IMG/VR virus record: IMGVR_UViG_3300035430_000143
Span: 1-27,214 of that record
Strand: one strand, 5' to 3'
DNA: 27,214 nt
Source: a virus
Under the pieces are notes generated by a model, which was given only the letters and a program-made list of their open reading frames with translations, did not search any database and was not told the DNA's origin. This document shows positions 8,443 through 16,028 of the stretch, piece by piece. The first letter of the stretch is position 1. Each line of letters starts with the position of its first letter. Both the position numbers and the translations under genes were made by a program.

Positions 8443-10685
8443 TAGAATATTAACTCCGCTATAAGGCCATTAAGTTGAAGATCTAATGGCGCGTTTTGTG
8501 TTATTGTTATTTGTGGGTCACGATTATAACCCAATAGTCTAAACTCTTTTTTACCTGTGAATGCCTGTTGTTGTTGAGATAAGTCATCTGTTACATTTCT
8601 AACAACCATAGCTGTCCCATTTACGCTACAAGATAGTGTAGAGTTTAAATCTAAAAATACACTACCTATTCCTCTAGGAATACCTGTTGTTGGGCCAGAG
8701 CCTAAATTAGCATCTATTGGATTTGTTTTTAGCTCTACATCAAATTTAAAACCTATTTCAGCAGAAGTTAAAGAAGCGTCAACACCAGAAACATTTACAG
8801 TACCACCAGAAACAGTAAAGTTTCCAATAAAGTTATTTCCATCAATTACACTTACAACAGCACCATTGTGAAAATCAGCAGATACATTAAACACACCAGC
8901 AGTTCCAGTATATATAGAAGCCATGTCAGTATTAAATGTTGAGTCAAACTCACATAAAACAATCTTATTTGTGCCATCTCCTAGATTATATTCTATATTG
9001 GCAAACACTCTATCATCAATAGTGACACAGGAATGAAATGTGCCATTAGTAACAAACTCCACCCACCCTGCACGTTGCTCTGCTCTATTGGAATTAAATA
9101 CAGCAAAAGTACCATCACTGTTTAAAATAAATACATAGCTTTCAGATCTAGCCAAAGCTCCATAAAGAGTATTCATTTCTATAGGAGTTTTAATAAGATG
9201 CGAAGAAATAGTAGATATAGCATTAGAAACATAAGCAGCTTCAGAGTCGCTAAATAAATACTCTCTAACAATCTTGCCACCCTTTTGAACAAACAAGGTA
9301 GCACCATCAATAGCTTGTGGCCTTGAAAAGTCAGAACCAAATGGTGTCTGTCTTCTTACCTGTGCATTTGTTGGAGTAATAGGTTGGTTTTGAAATGCTG
9401 GTACATAAAACTCAGCAGAGGCTGAAAAAACCTGTAAGTCTCTATTAGAAACAACATGACGAATTTGTTGAATGTCACCAACAGCAGCAGTTAAATGTAT
9501 AGAATCATTATCTAAAGCATCACCAACATCAAAATTATAATAAGCAGCAGATTTACTTAGCCAAATAGAATCTGGTTGAGCGAGTGTTCCTGCAAAAACT
9601 AATCTGTTTTCGTGAAAAGTAACGGCAGCTGGGAACCCTCGAAGAGAAGAATACGATTGCTCATCCCATGTTGTTATAGGCGCATGAGTAGCAATGGTAG
9701 GTGTGCCACCTCCAATTTCAGAAGCATTTGCATTAGATCCAGCAGTTATTCTAAATTTATCATCACTAATGACAGAGTGAACTGTTCTTGTGCCATTAAT
9801 TTGATTAACTGAAATGCCACCTATTGTTCCAGCTTTTGAAATAGAAATTGAATCATTCTTAGCAAAGCCGTGATTAACAAGTGTAAATTCTAAAAGGTTA
9901 GACCCCTCATCGCTTTTTACTGAGTTTACTTTTAATGTAACACTTAATTCTTCAAGAACATTACCTGTTGCTACAGTTGAACTTGTAACTCCAGTAATTT
10001 CTATTTCATTTCCATTATATCTTACTGTTGTACCAATATGACTAGAGGGTGATGAGGTGTCCCAATAAGCACTGCTTGTTGTTAATGTAACCCCATTACC
10101 ACTTGTTGCTGAAGGATCTAGTGTCATACCAGCTGTTTGAAATGGATAATATGGTTGATAAATTTTTGAAGCATCTGTGTTTTGATCAAATCTAAAGCTC
10201 TCAACTTGGAATGATGTTAATCCAGTTCTTACAATTTGTTGAGGTATAAAGGTTTGATGAGCAATAAACATTACATCACCAGCTTGAGCAAAAGTATATT
10301 CATGTAAAAAATCATGATCAAACTTTAATGCACTTGAATTAACGTCTGATGTAATAGTTTGAATAAGTGAAACAGCACCAGTAGAAGGATTTATCTGAAA
10401 TATTCTTATTTTTTGATGCTCAAGAGAAACCACATATTTCTCATCATCAGAAAACACAAAGGGTAACAATCTAGACTGCTGCACTTTTGCTGTGTTTATT
10501 GTTGTATCAAACTCATATACTTTTGTAAGGCCAGATCTTTTTACTATACCACCTTCAGATCTAAGAAAAAAGTTTTTAACTCTTTGTGCTGATTGATTAT
10601 AAATAGGTGTATCAGTTCTTGAATATAAAGAAGGACTTACTTCACCAAATGCAAAGTTTGTTAACGGTATTCTTACTTTCTGCAT
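8442..10685 (-). CDS. Tail nozzle (tubular protein B, gp12-like)
   Basis: 747 residues. The N terminus (MQKVRIPLTNFAFGEVSPSL, RVKNFFLRSEGGIVKRSGL, then FVFSDDEKYVVSLEHQKIRI) is the hallmark start of podoviral nozzle or stabilisation proteins: a FxxGExSP-like segment, then GGxxxRxG. The rest is beta-rich with many Thr, Ser, Asn and Gly residues. Length is close to T7 gp12 (794). It follows the adaptor gene directly with a TAATG junction, the same order as T7 genes 11 and 12. Its product would form the distal tail tube through which DNA leaves. This is one of the clearer structural calls in the window. Confidence 0.85.
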   Translation of the reverse strand: MQKVRIPLTNFAFGEVSPSLYSRTDTPIYNQSAQRVKNFFLRSEGGIVKRSGLTKVYEFDTTINTAKVQQSRLLPFVFSDDEKYVVSLEHQKIRIFQINPSTGAVSLIQTITSDVNSSALKFDHDFLHEYTFAQAGDVMFIAHQTFIPQQIVRTGLTSFQVESFRFDQNTDASKIYQPYYPFQTAGMTLDPSATSGNGVTLTTSSAYWDTSSPSSHIGTTVRYNGNEIEITGVTSSTVATGNVLEELSVTLKVNSVKSDEGSNLLEFTLVNHGFAKNDSISISKAGTIGGISVNQINGTRTVHSVISDDKFRITAGSNANASEIGGGTPTIATHAPITTWDEQSYSSLRGFPAAVTFHENRLVFAGTLAQPDSIWLSKSAAYYNFDVGDALDNDSIHLTAAVGDIQQIRHVVSNRDLQVFSASAEFYVPAFQNQPITPTNAQVRRQTPFGSDFSRPQAIDGATLFVQKGGKIVREYLFSDSEAAYVSNAISTISSHLIKTPIEMNTLYGALARSESYVFILNSDGTFAVFNSNRAEQRAGWVEFVTNGTFHSCVTIDDRVFANIEYNLGDGTNKIVLCEFDSTFNTDMASIYTGTAGVFNVSADFHNGAVVSVIDGNNFIGNFTVSGGTVNVSGVDASLTSAEIGFKFDVELKTNPIDANLGSGPTTGIPRGIGSVFLDLNSTLSCSVNGTAMVVRNVTDDLSQQQQAFTGKKEFRLLGYNRDPQITITQNAPLDLQLNGLIAELIF

Positions 10686-11278
10686 TATGTTCGCCTATTA
10701 GTGATAAACCGACTTGTTGAAAGTTTCCTTGTTGTTTGTTGCTGTGCATCTAAGTTTCTTGCTTTCATCATAGATGTAGCCGCTTGTTGTGTCATTAGCT
10801 GAGCTAAACTTTGGTCTCTTGCTAAACTTACAGCAAATACAGAAGCAAGCTCATACTCAACAGCAACGGTAAAATATGAAGGCCAGCCTTGTTCATCTGC
10901 TCTAAATGTAAAATCTAAAACAAGTTCAGAACTTGATGCCTCATTGCAAAACAATTTATTTCCATAAGTTTGATATTCTATGGGCGTGTCATTTACAGTA
11001 ACAACATGTGTCATTAACCAATCGCTTGGAAGCTGATAAGCTGCATCGAATCTACCTGTTGGTTGTTCTGATAATCTATTTAATATTGATTGATTGGTTG
11101 CAAACCTCCAACGTGTGTTAAGCAAAGATGATCTAGCAATGTCCTCATACATATTTGAAGCAATTAGCGCTTCATTGTTTCCATCATCAAATGATGTGAT
11201 AGGTTCTGCGCCCACAAGAATAAGAGCGCGGCTACATACAGCCACAGGTGATTGCGCTGGTGTACTCGAAACTGCCAT
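10685..11278 (-). CDS. Tail adaptor (tubular protein A, gp11-like)
   Basis: 197 residues. The sequence VAVCSRALILVGAEPITSF, then MYEDIARSSLLNTRWRFATN, then AYQLPSDWLMTHVV, is the typical pattern of the gp11-type adaptor ring: helical N terminus, xxWxFAT, and a Leu-Pro-x-Asp-Trp motif. T7 gp11 has 196 residues, so the length is right. It connects portal to nozzle. The gene follows the capsid block after a strong hairpin (11297-11319) and is coupled to the nozzle gene by TAATG. Confidence 0.85.
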   Translation of the reverse strand: MAVSSTPAQSPVAVCSRALILVGAEPITSFDDGNNEALIASNMYEDIARSSLLNTRWRFATNQSILNRLSEQPTGRFDAAYQLPSDWLMTHVVTVNDTPIEYQTYGNKLFCNEASSSELVLDFTFRADEQGWPSYFTVAVEYELASVFAVSLARDQSLAQLMTQQAATSMMKARNLDAQQQTTRKLSTSRFITNRRT

Positions 11279-11296
11279 ACTAAATCCTCAATAAGA

Positions 11297-11319
11297 AGGT
11301 GGGGCCGAAGCCCCAACCT
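11297..11319 (-). terminator. UUCG hairpin after the small head gene (partial terminator?)
   Basis: On the minus strand AGGT plus GGGGC pairs with GCCCC plus ACCT around a TTCG loop closed by C-G, with one bulged T. The stem starts 1 base after the stop codon of the 11321-11584 gene. The following bases are TCTTATT, a poor U-run, so it may act as a leaky terminator or as a 3' stability element that raises capsid mRNA above downstream tail mRNA. Confidence 0.6.
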
Positions 11320-11320
11320 A

Positions 11321-11584
11321 TTAGTCAGTATCGGTTTCTGCTACTGCTGTACCATCAGATACGTCAACAACAGAACCAGTATTTGAAAGAACAGTACAAA
11401 AACTTGTTGTCGGAACATTACTATCGCGAACGATAATTAAGTCACGAACAGCAAGCATATTTGCTGCACTATTAAAATACCCAGCAGTGTTCACAGTTGC
11501 GATAGCATCAGCAGATGTATACATCCACAAGCTACCGTTTGAATCACCACCGACACGAGTTAGTCCACTTGAAGCAAAAGCCAT
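11321..11584 (-). CDS. Small head protein downstream of capsid (unknown function)
   Basis: 87 residues starting MAFASSGLTRVGGDSNGSLW and including MYTSADAIATVNTAGYFNSA. Rich in Ala, Ser, Thr, Val and Asp with an acidic end (AETDTD). Small proteins with this start and pattern sit directly after the major capsid gene in many marine podoviruses. A decoration or head-fibre role is a reasonable guess but unproven. It has a good RBS (gagggtta on the minus strand) and is followed at once by a strong hairpin, consistent with high expression alongside the capsid. Confidence 0.7.
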   Translation of the reverse strand: MAFASSGLTRVGGDSNGSLWMYTSADAIATVNTAGYFNSAANMLAVRDLIIVRDSNVPTTSFCTVLSNTGSVVDVSDGTAVAETDTD

Positions 11585-11596
11585 TTTCTAACCCTC

Positions 11597-12406
11597 CTAG
11601 TTATTATCTAGCAGTTCGTATACGCCGTTGTTATCAATAACAACTGAACCCATTGACATCATTGATGTCGCTAGGTGCGATACTTTTTCTGCTACATAGT
11701 TTACTTCAGTCTGAACATCAGAGTTCACACCAATACCTACTGCTCTCATGTGATAGCAAAAGTTTTTGCCACCAGCGACAGCAGACGTTGAAAAGATCTT
11801 GAAGCCCAAGAACTCTTTCATTGTCATACCACCAGCAAACGGTAGGTTCTGTGGTCCAACAAAGTCGCTAGAAGCAAACTCATTAATGTTGAACAGGTCT
11901 GCAAAACCAGCAGGGGACATAGCAATATAGCGTTGTCCGTCTTCTGGAATGTCAGCTGAACCAAATGTTTCAAACGTAGACAGTAAGTCTGCTTTTTCAA
12001 CGGCAGATGAAGTGTCATGCAACTGAGTTGAGTTAGCACCAGCGTCCATAGCTGTTGTGATAATCTCGTCAGTTTTACGACCCAACGCAGCAGCGGCACT
12101 TTCGGCAATAGCTTGACGTTCGTTGATGTTTGTTTTCAACTCGTCAAGTTTGTCGATATATTCCGCTGCATAAAAGTCAGCCATTGTTACTTCCACATTA
12201 GTATGTGCAAGTTCCATTGGTGTGACATTACCATTGCGTGATTTTGTTGAAGCTGATCCAGTTCCTATTTTCTGGAATCGAGCAACATTGCCTGTCACAT
12301 TCGTAGAACGAATGGTATTACGCAGTTTTGAACCCATACGCTGGTATGCAAGATGCACATCGGTCTCAAACTGTTTAATAAAGGCTTGGTCTATTGTATT
12401 AGCCAA
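11597..12406 (-). CDS. Major capsid protein
   Basis: 269 residues, short compared with T7 gp10A (345). Recognisable capsid features are the start MANTIDQAFIKQFETDVHLA, a Gln-Arg-Met-Gly-Ser-Lys-Leu-Arg segment, MADFYAAEYIDKLDELKTNI, and a C-terminal part with YIAMSPAGFADLF, GMTMKEFLGFKIF and VGIGVNSDVQTEVNYVAEKV, which correspond to the P-domain and A-domain strands of HK97-fold capsids of marine podoviruses. It lies after the scaffold and gp13-like genes and before the tail adaptor. RBS aggagaaag precedes the ATG closely. Confidence 0.9.
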   Translation of the reverse strand: MANTIDQAFIKQFETDVHLAYQRMGSKLRNTIRSTNVTGNVARFQKIGTGSASTKSRNGNVTPMELAHTNVEVTMADFYAAEYIDKLDELKTNINERQAIAESAAAALGRKTDEIITTAMDAGANSTQLHDTSSAVEKADLLSTFETFGSADIPEDGQRYIAMSPAGFADLFNINEFASSDFVGPQNLPFAGGMTMKEFLGFKIFSTSAVAGGKNFCYHMRAVGIGVNSDVQTEVNYVAEKVSHLATSMMSMGSVVIDNNGVYELLDNN

Positions 12407-12485
12407 TTTTCTTTCTCCTAAATTAAGTTACGGGCATCTTGGGTATCTGCTCTACATCCTCAATGAAGGTGTCCAAATGGGCTTC

Positions 12486-13025
12486 TCAGTGTATCACAGG
12501 CCTTGATAATTTATGTGAAACACAATTTTGCGACGGATTGCAACGCACAAAATCAACATATCTCACATTTTTCCAATCACTAAACCCAACAGGATGAAAG
12601 CCTAACCATACCGCCCAGTTTAACATTGATTCATATTCCTCTGCTATTTGCATAGATAAATCTTCATATGACTGATCCAAAAATGATATTAATAACTTAG
12701 ACCCTCGTGCCAATCCCTTAAAGTTTTTTGTGACATGATTTGTAAATAGTGCAAATAGTTGTGGTGGCTCCTCAGAAAAGAATACACCACTTGCCATCAT
12801 AATATTCCAGTTCTTATCTCTTACGATGTAAACTTCAGAATCTTTTTGCAAATCTTGTAAAGCTTCGAAAATAGTAGAATAGCCAAGGTTTGATAGTTCC
12901 CTTTCTGTTTCTGGGTGAAGTATAGAATATATCTCAGCTATATGATGTTCGTGAAAGGGGGTCATATAGTACGACCCACTTTGCAATATCTTTACTTCAT
13001 CCATAGAGTTTCTTAAAACCCTCAT
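12486..13025 (-). CDS. GNAT-like virion-region protein (T7 gp13 type)
   Basis: 179 residues. The pattern HHIAEIYSILHPETERELSN, VYIVRDKNWNIMMASGVFF, FTNHVTKNFKGLARGSKLLI and NWAVWLGFHPVGF resembles the GNAT acyltransferase fold as found in the phage gp13/DUF2833-type proteins, with the W..xLGF end of the domain visible. A catalytic activity is not evident. The N terminus overlaps the scaffold gene by 29 bases, and a second in-frame ATG at 13004 is an alternative start. In T7 gene 13 follows gene 12; here it sits between scaffold and capsid. After the TGA stop the same frame stays open for 20 codons to a TAA at 12423 (see findings). Confidence 0.65.
   Translation of the reverse strand: MRVLRNSMDEVKILQSGSYYMTPFHEHHIAEIYSILHPETERELSNLGYSTIFEALQDLQKDSEVYIVRDKNWNIMMASGVFFSEEPPQLFALFTNHVTKNFKGLARGSKLLISFLDQSYEDLSMQIAEEYESMLNWAVWLGFHPVGFSDWKNVRYVDFVRCNPSQNCVSHKLSRPVIH
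12540..12550 (-). repeat. 11-bp motif GCAACGCACAA, copy B
   Basis: The same 11 bases as at 1950-1960 and 16018-16028. Here it lies inside the last codons of the gp13-like gene (coding for part of FVRCN), about 135 bases before the major capsid start codon. Confidence 0.55.
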
Positions 13026-13713
13026 CTACCTGTTTAACATAATGCATATCACGTTTAGATGGAGACCAGTAACGCTCATCTTTCATCATTTCTTGCAGCT
13101 CTACTTCATTAAAGTTAGATGCAATGCTGCCTTGATCTGTAACAGCTGGGTCTTTTATTGCATTCATAACAGTCTCAATAGCAATAATGCCGTCAGCACT
13201 TTCGCACATTCTTTCTATTGCTGGTATAGCTTCTTCTGGAAAAAACTTATTAGCAAAGAGAGATGCAGCTTCTATTCTAGCATCAGAGTTATCTCCAAGC
13301 CTCGCTGCTTCGGCATCCATATCAGGTTCTTCACCCATGCCGTTCATATACATTTCAATACCCTTTTGAAATTCTTCATGGGTATATCCATTAGAATGGC
13401 AATGATCAGCCCATTCTTTTAACATATCACTTTCAAGAGCTTCAGTTTCATCAACAAAATCAGGTAGTTCATATTCTCCAGAAGATGCTGGAACCCCTTC
13501 AGATGCTTGTTGATTTAACTCATCTATTAAACGATCTCTAACATCGTTCTCTTTTTCTCCAAGCTTTGACTCTAAAGCTTTGTATGCTTTACCCAAATCT
13601 GCTGGATCATTAAATTTTTCTGGCAACCATTCTGGTCTGTCAGATACTTCTTCAGAAACTGGTGCTTCTACAGCTTCAGCTTCTGTTGCTTCACTTGTTT
13701 GATTTTCTTCCAT
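12997..13713 (-). CDS. Scaffolding (capsid assembly) protein, T7 gp9-like
   Basis: 238 residues, very acidic at the N terminus (MEENQTSEATEAEAVEAPVS) followed by DRPEWLPEKFNDPADLGKAY, the signature RPEWLPEKF segment of T7-type scaffold proteins. The middle is Glu/Asp-rich and helical. The C terminus is more basic (DERYWSPSKRDMHYVKQVDE), as needed for binding the capsid shell. Gene order (portal, then scaffold, then capsid) supports the call. The protein would guide procapsid assembly and leave before or during packaging. Confidence 0.87.
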   Translation of the reverse strand: MEENQTSEATEAEAVEAPVSEEVSDRPEWLPEKFNDPADLGKAYKALESKLGEKENDVRDRLIDELNQQASEGVPASSGEYELPDFVDETEALESDMLKEWADHCHSNGYTHEEFQKGIEMYMNGMGEEPDMDAEAARLGDNSDARIEAASLFANKFFPEEAIPAIERMCESADGIIAIETVMNAIKDPAVTDQGSIASNFNEVELQEMMKDERYWSPSKRDMHYVKQVDEGFKKLYG

Positions 13714-13969
13714 TGTTTTTTACCTTATGTGCATGTGTCATACGAGCTTCTATTAAACCAACTAAATATCGCTGGCCTTCAATATGACGCAGTTCCTCCG
13801 TAGTTACATTAGGGCCATTTACCATTTCAATAGTAATTGATCTTAGATATTGCAAAACTGCTTGTCCTGTCGCAGAACCAAATAGTAAGGCTATATTTTC
13901 GCTAATCTGTTGATCTTTTTCTTGTGGACGCTGTATCCCATCAACACCCACATTAATTTTTTTGGTCAA
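13691..13969 (-). CDS. Bbp19-like small structural protein
   Basis: 92 residues. The stretch IALLFGSATGQAVLQYLRSI, then NVTTEELRHIEGQRYLVGLI, has the layout of the phage Bbp19 family (small helical protein encoded between portal and scaffold, with an F-x-T/S-x-x-G-x-x-V-L-x-x-L start and a GxR motif). It lies exactly there and its last 23 bases overlap the scaffold gene. The molecular role is not established beyond probable virion association. Confidence 0.65.
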   Translation of the reverse strand: MTKKINVGVDGIQRPQEKDQQISENIALLFGSATGQAVLQYLRSITIEMVNGPNVTTEELRHIEGQRYLVGLIEARMTHAHKVKNNGRKSNK

Positions 13970-13972
13970 GCA

Positions 13973-15511
13973 TTACTCCATAGGTTGTGGTGCTTGCGCC
14001 TGACTTTGCCGCATTTGATTCATAAATTCAACTATTTCTTTTCTTTCCTCAGAATCTCGTACTAGAAAATCTGGAACCCCAAACTTTTTAGCTAAATATG
14101 CAGCTGTTTCTTCTGAGTTAATTAAAAGGTTCATAACCTCTGGGCCAAAGGCGCTTTGAGATAATTCTAAAAATCGTGACACCGCAGTTATATCTTGATT
14201 GGCTTGCGCTTGCGCTAATGGTGACACAGATTTAATCTTAACTTCTCGACCATTAATAGTTGGAACTTCAAGTCTTCCTTGTTTCTTTAAAATATGAACA
14301 ACTCGCTGAAGTACTGGCTGAACTAGCTCAATTTGCAATCTTCCAAAAGCAGAACCAATACGTCTTGATAAGTCTGCCATTCTTTCTGCAATCTCTGTTG
14401 CAGATGCTGGGGTTCGATTAGGATCGCCAAGCATATCATTGTATAAAGCACGTTTGATATTATTACGCATATCACCAAGAACAAGTTGTGCTACATCAAA
14501 GCTACCAGCAGCTTGTATTGGCTGCAATCCAGCAGACCCCATAGCCTTTGGAATAATTGTCCCTGGAACGAGATTAATTGTATCAGGATTTACCACCCCA
14601 TCATCTTCCATTTGATAGATACCAGAAATAGACATTTGTGCATTTTCAAGTATTAACTCAACTGTAAGGTTAGTAGTTTTGATTGCACTTAATGCGTTGA
14701 ATAGTGGTCCTCGACCATAAACTTCACCAGCGCATTTAGACCAGCGAAAACAAATAAATGGATTAGAGCCAACGCCAGACATTTCTCTTTTCATTAATAT
14801 TGATTTGGTTGTCATGCAAATTGCATAATGAAAATAAGCTTCTTGATTTATTTTAGAATAATCTCTGCAAACAACCTCTAATACTGTTGTTGTTTGATCA
14901 GATTGATTAGCCATTAAACCTAACAGCTGATCGTTAAATGTTCCATTAGGATATAGTAGTTTTAGCTGATCATACCTAATTTGTTTTCTTTCTCGAAATA
15001 CATGGTCAATTCTGTCGTCAGGCCCAGTATCTAGTATAACATGAGGTAAAGGAATAGCAGAGAAGCGTATAGGATTTATTGAATCTCCTTCCTCACATAC
15101 TAAGATACCAGTCCCAACAGCCAAGTCCATAAATGATTCATGAACCTCTTGAGCAAAGTTTGAGTTTTGCAAAACCTCAAAGACATATTCTGTAACATCA
15201 TCTAAATCATTATTAACAGATTCTCTTTGATCTTTTGGTACTTCAGACCCAGCCGCTAGATCTGCCCATCGAGCAAAGTTTGGTACAAGACCAGACTGTA
15301 ATCGAGAAGCAAACTCTTGAACACCTACAACGGCAGTCTCATCGAAGATCTTATCATCTCTTCTTTGACCAGAAACTTCATAGTAAAATGACTCACGTTG
15401 AGGTAACGCATATTCATAACACTCTTCAAAAACATCAACAAAGTTTGCTCTCTTTGCTTTTGCTCGTTCATATCGTTTAAGATACTCTTTTGCGATTGGA
15501 TCTGTAATCAT
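13973..15511 (-). CDS. Portal (head-to-tail connecting) protein
   Basis: 512 residues, within a few residues of T7 gp8 (536). Family features are the N-terminal helix IAKEYLKRYERAKAKRANFV, FVDVFEECYEYALPQRESFY, then FDETAVVGVQEFASRLQSGL, WADLAAG, a central GRGPLFNALSAIKTTN, and a C-terminal TPASATEIAERMADLSRRIG helix. These match the podovirus head-to-tail connecting family. Its dodecamer would form the DNA channel at one capsid vertex, bind the large terminase, and later the gp11-like adaptor. TAATG coupling to the upstream charged protein. Confidence 0.92.
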   Translation of the reverse strand: MITDPIAKEYLKRYERAKAKRANFVDVFEECYEYALPQRESFYYEVSGQRRDDKIFDETAVVGVQEFASRLQSGLVPNFARWADLAAGSEVPKDQRESVNNDLDDVTEYVFEVLQNSNFAQEVHESFMDLAVGTGILVCEEGDSINPIRFSAIPLPHVILDTGPDDRIDHVFRERKQIRYDQLKLLYPNGTFNDQLLGLMANQSDQTTTVLEVVCRDYSKINQEAYFHYAICMTTKSILMKREMSGVGSNPFICFRWSKCAGEVYGRGPLFNALSAIKTTNLTVELILENAQMSISGIYQMEDDGVVNPDTINLVPGTIIPKAMGSAGLQPIQAAGSFDVAQLVLGDMRNNIKRALYNDMLGDPNRTPASATEIAERMADLSRRIGSAFGRLQIELVQPVLQRVVHILKKQGRLEVPTINGREVKIKSVSPLAQAQANQDITAVSRFLELSQSAFGPEVMNLLINSEETAAYLAKKFGVPDFLVRDSEERKEIVEFMNQMRQSQAQAPQPME

Positions 15512-15969
15512 TATAAAAACCTACTATAATATCCCATTCCACCAGATGAAGAGGTAAGTAGACTTCTTCTACCCTTTCCGCTTCTTTTAGATCTTTTCTT
15601 GCCTCTACTAGCCGCTGCTTCTGATGTCGCTTTTGTTGCGCCTTCAGCTACATCAAGAGGTTTTGCTTTTTTTACTTCTTTTTTGGTTTCTTCTTTTACT
15701 TCTTTTTTTACTTCTTCTTTGGGAATGCCAGTAGATGTAACTTCAGAGCCAACAGCCTTATCAAGCTCATTTTGTCTTTCTTCCTGTTTTTCTTGCTTTT
15801 CTACTATATCTTTTACAGTAGCAGTTTCTTTCTTTTCTTTTTCAAGCTCTTCTTCTCTAACTTCTTCAGCTTCTTCAATCTCTTCTACTTTTTGAGCTTC
15901 TACTTCTTCTTCTTGCTTTTCTTGCTCTTCTTCAATTATTGGGTCAGGTTTTGATTTTTTAAAACACAT
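15511..15969 (-). CDS. Glu/Lys-rich charged protein between terminase and portal
   Basis: 152 residues starting MCFKKSKPDPIIEEEQEKQE. Residues 12-60 are almost purely Glu, Lys, Gln and Val with coiled-coil character; residues 80-100 are KKEV/KEE repeats; then a basic Arg/Lys/Ser/Gly segment and the end SSSGGMGYYSRFL. Proteins starting MCFK with a variable low-complexity middle and a Gly/Ser-rich end sit between terminase and portal in many marine podoviruses. The function is unknown. An excellent RBS (aaaggagaa) precedes the ATG, and motif copy C lies about 50 bases upstream. The DNA on the plus strand is nearly all pyrimidine here because of the Glu/Lys codons. Confidence 0.75.
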   Translation of the reverse strand: MCFKKSKPDPIIEEEQEKQEEEVEAQKVEEIEEAEEVREEELEKEKKETATVKDIVEKQEKQEERQNELDKAVGSEVTSTGIPKEEVKKEVKEETKKEVKKAKPLDVAEGATKATSEAAASRGKKRSKRSGKGRRSLLTSSSGGMGYYSRFL

Positions 15970-16017
15970 TGTATTTCTCCTTTGCTATTTTCTCCAAATC
16001 AGAGAAAAACATTTTTT

Positions 16018-16028
16018 GCAACGCACAA
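16018..16028 (-). repeat. 11-bp motif GCAACGCACAA, copy C
   Basis: This copy abuts the stop codon of the large terminase gene and lies 49 bases before the start of the charged protein. It is identical to copies at 1950-1960 and 12540-12550. Confidence 0.55.

Noticed and set aside
11824-12108. Minus-strand 94-codon frame inside the capsid gene
   Set aside because: Out of frame with the clear capsid protein, Leu/Thr/Gln-rich shadow, no RBS.
15599-15954. Plus-strand Phe/Ser-rich open frames that look like membrane proteins
   Set aside because: They are the complement of the Glu/Lys-rich gene; GAA and AAA codons read as TTC and TTT on the other strand.
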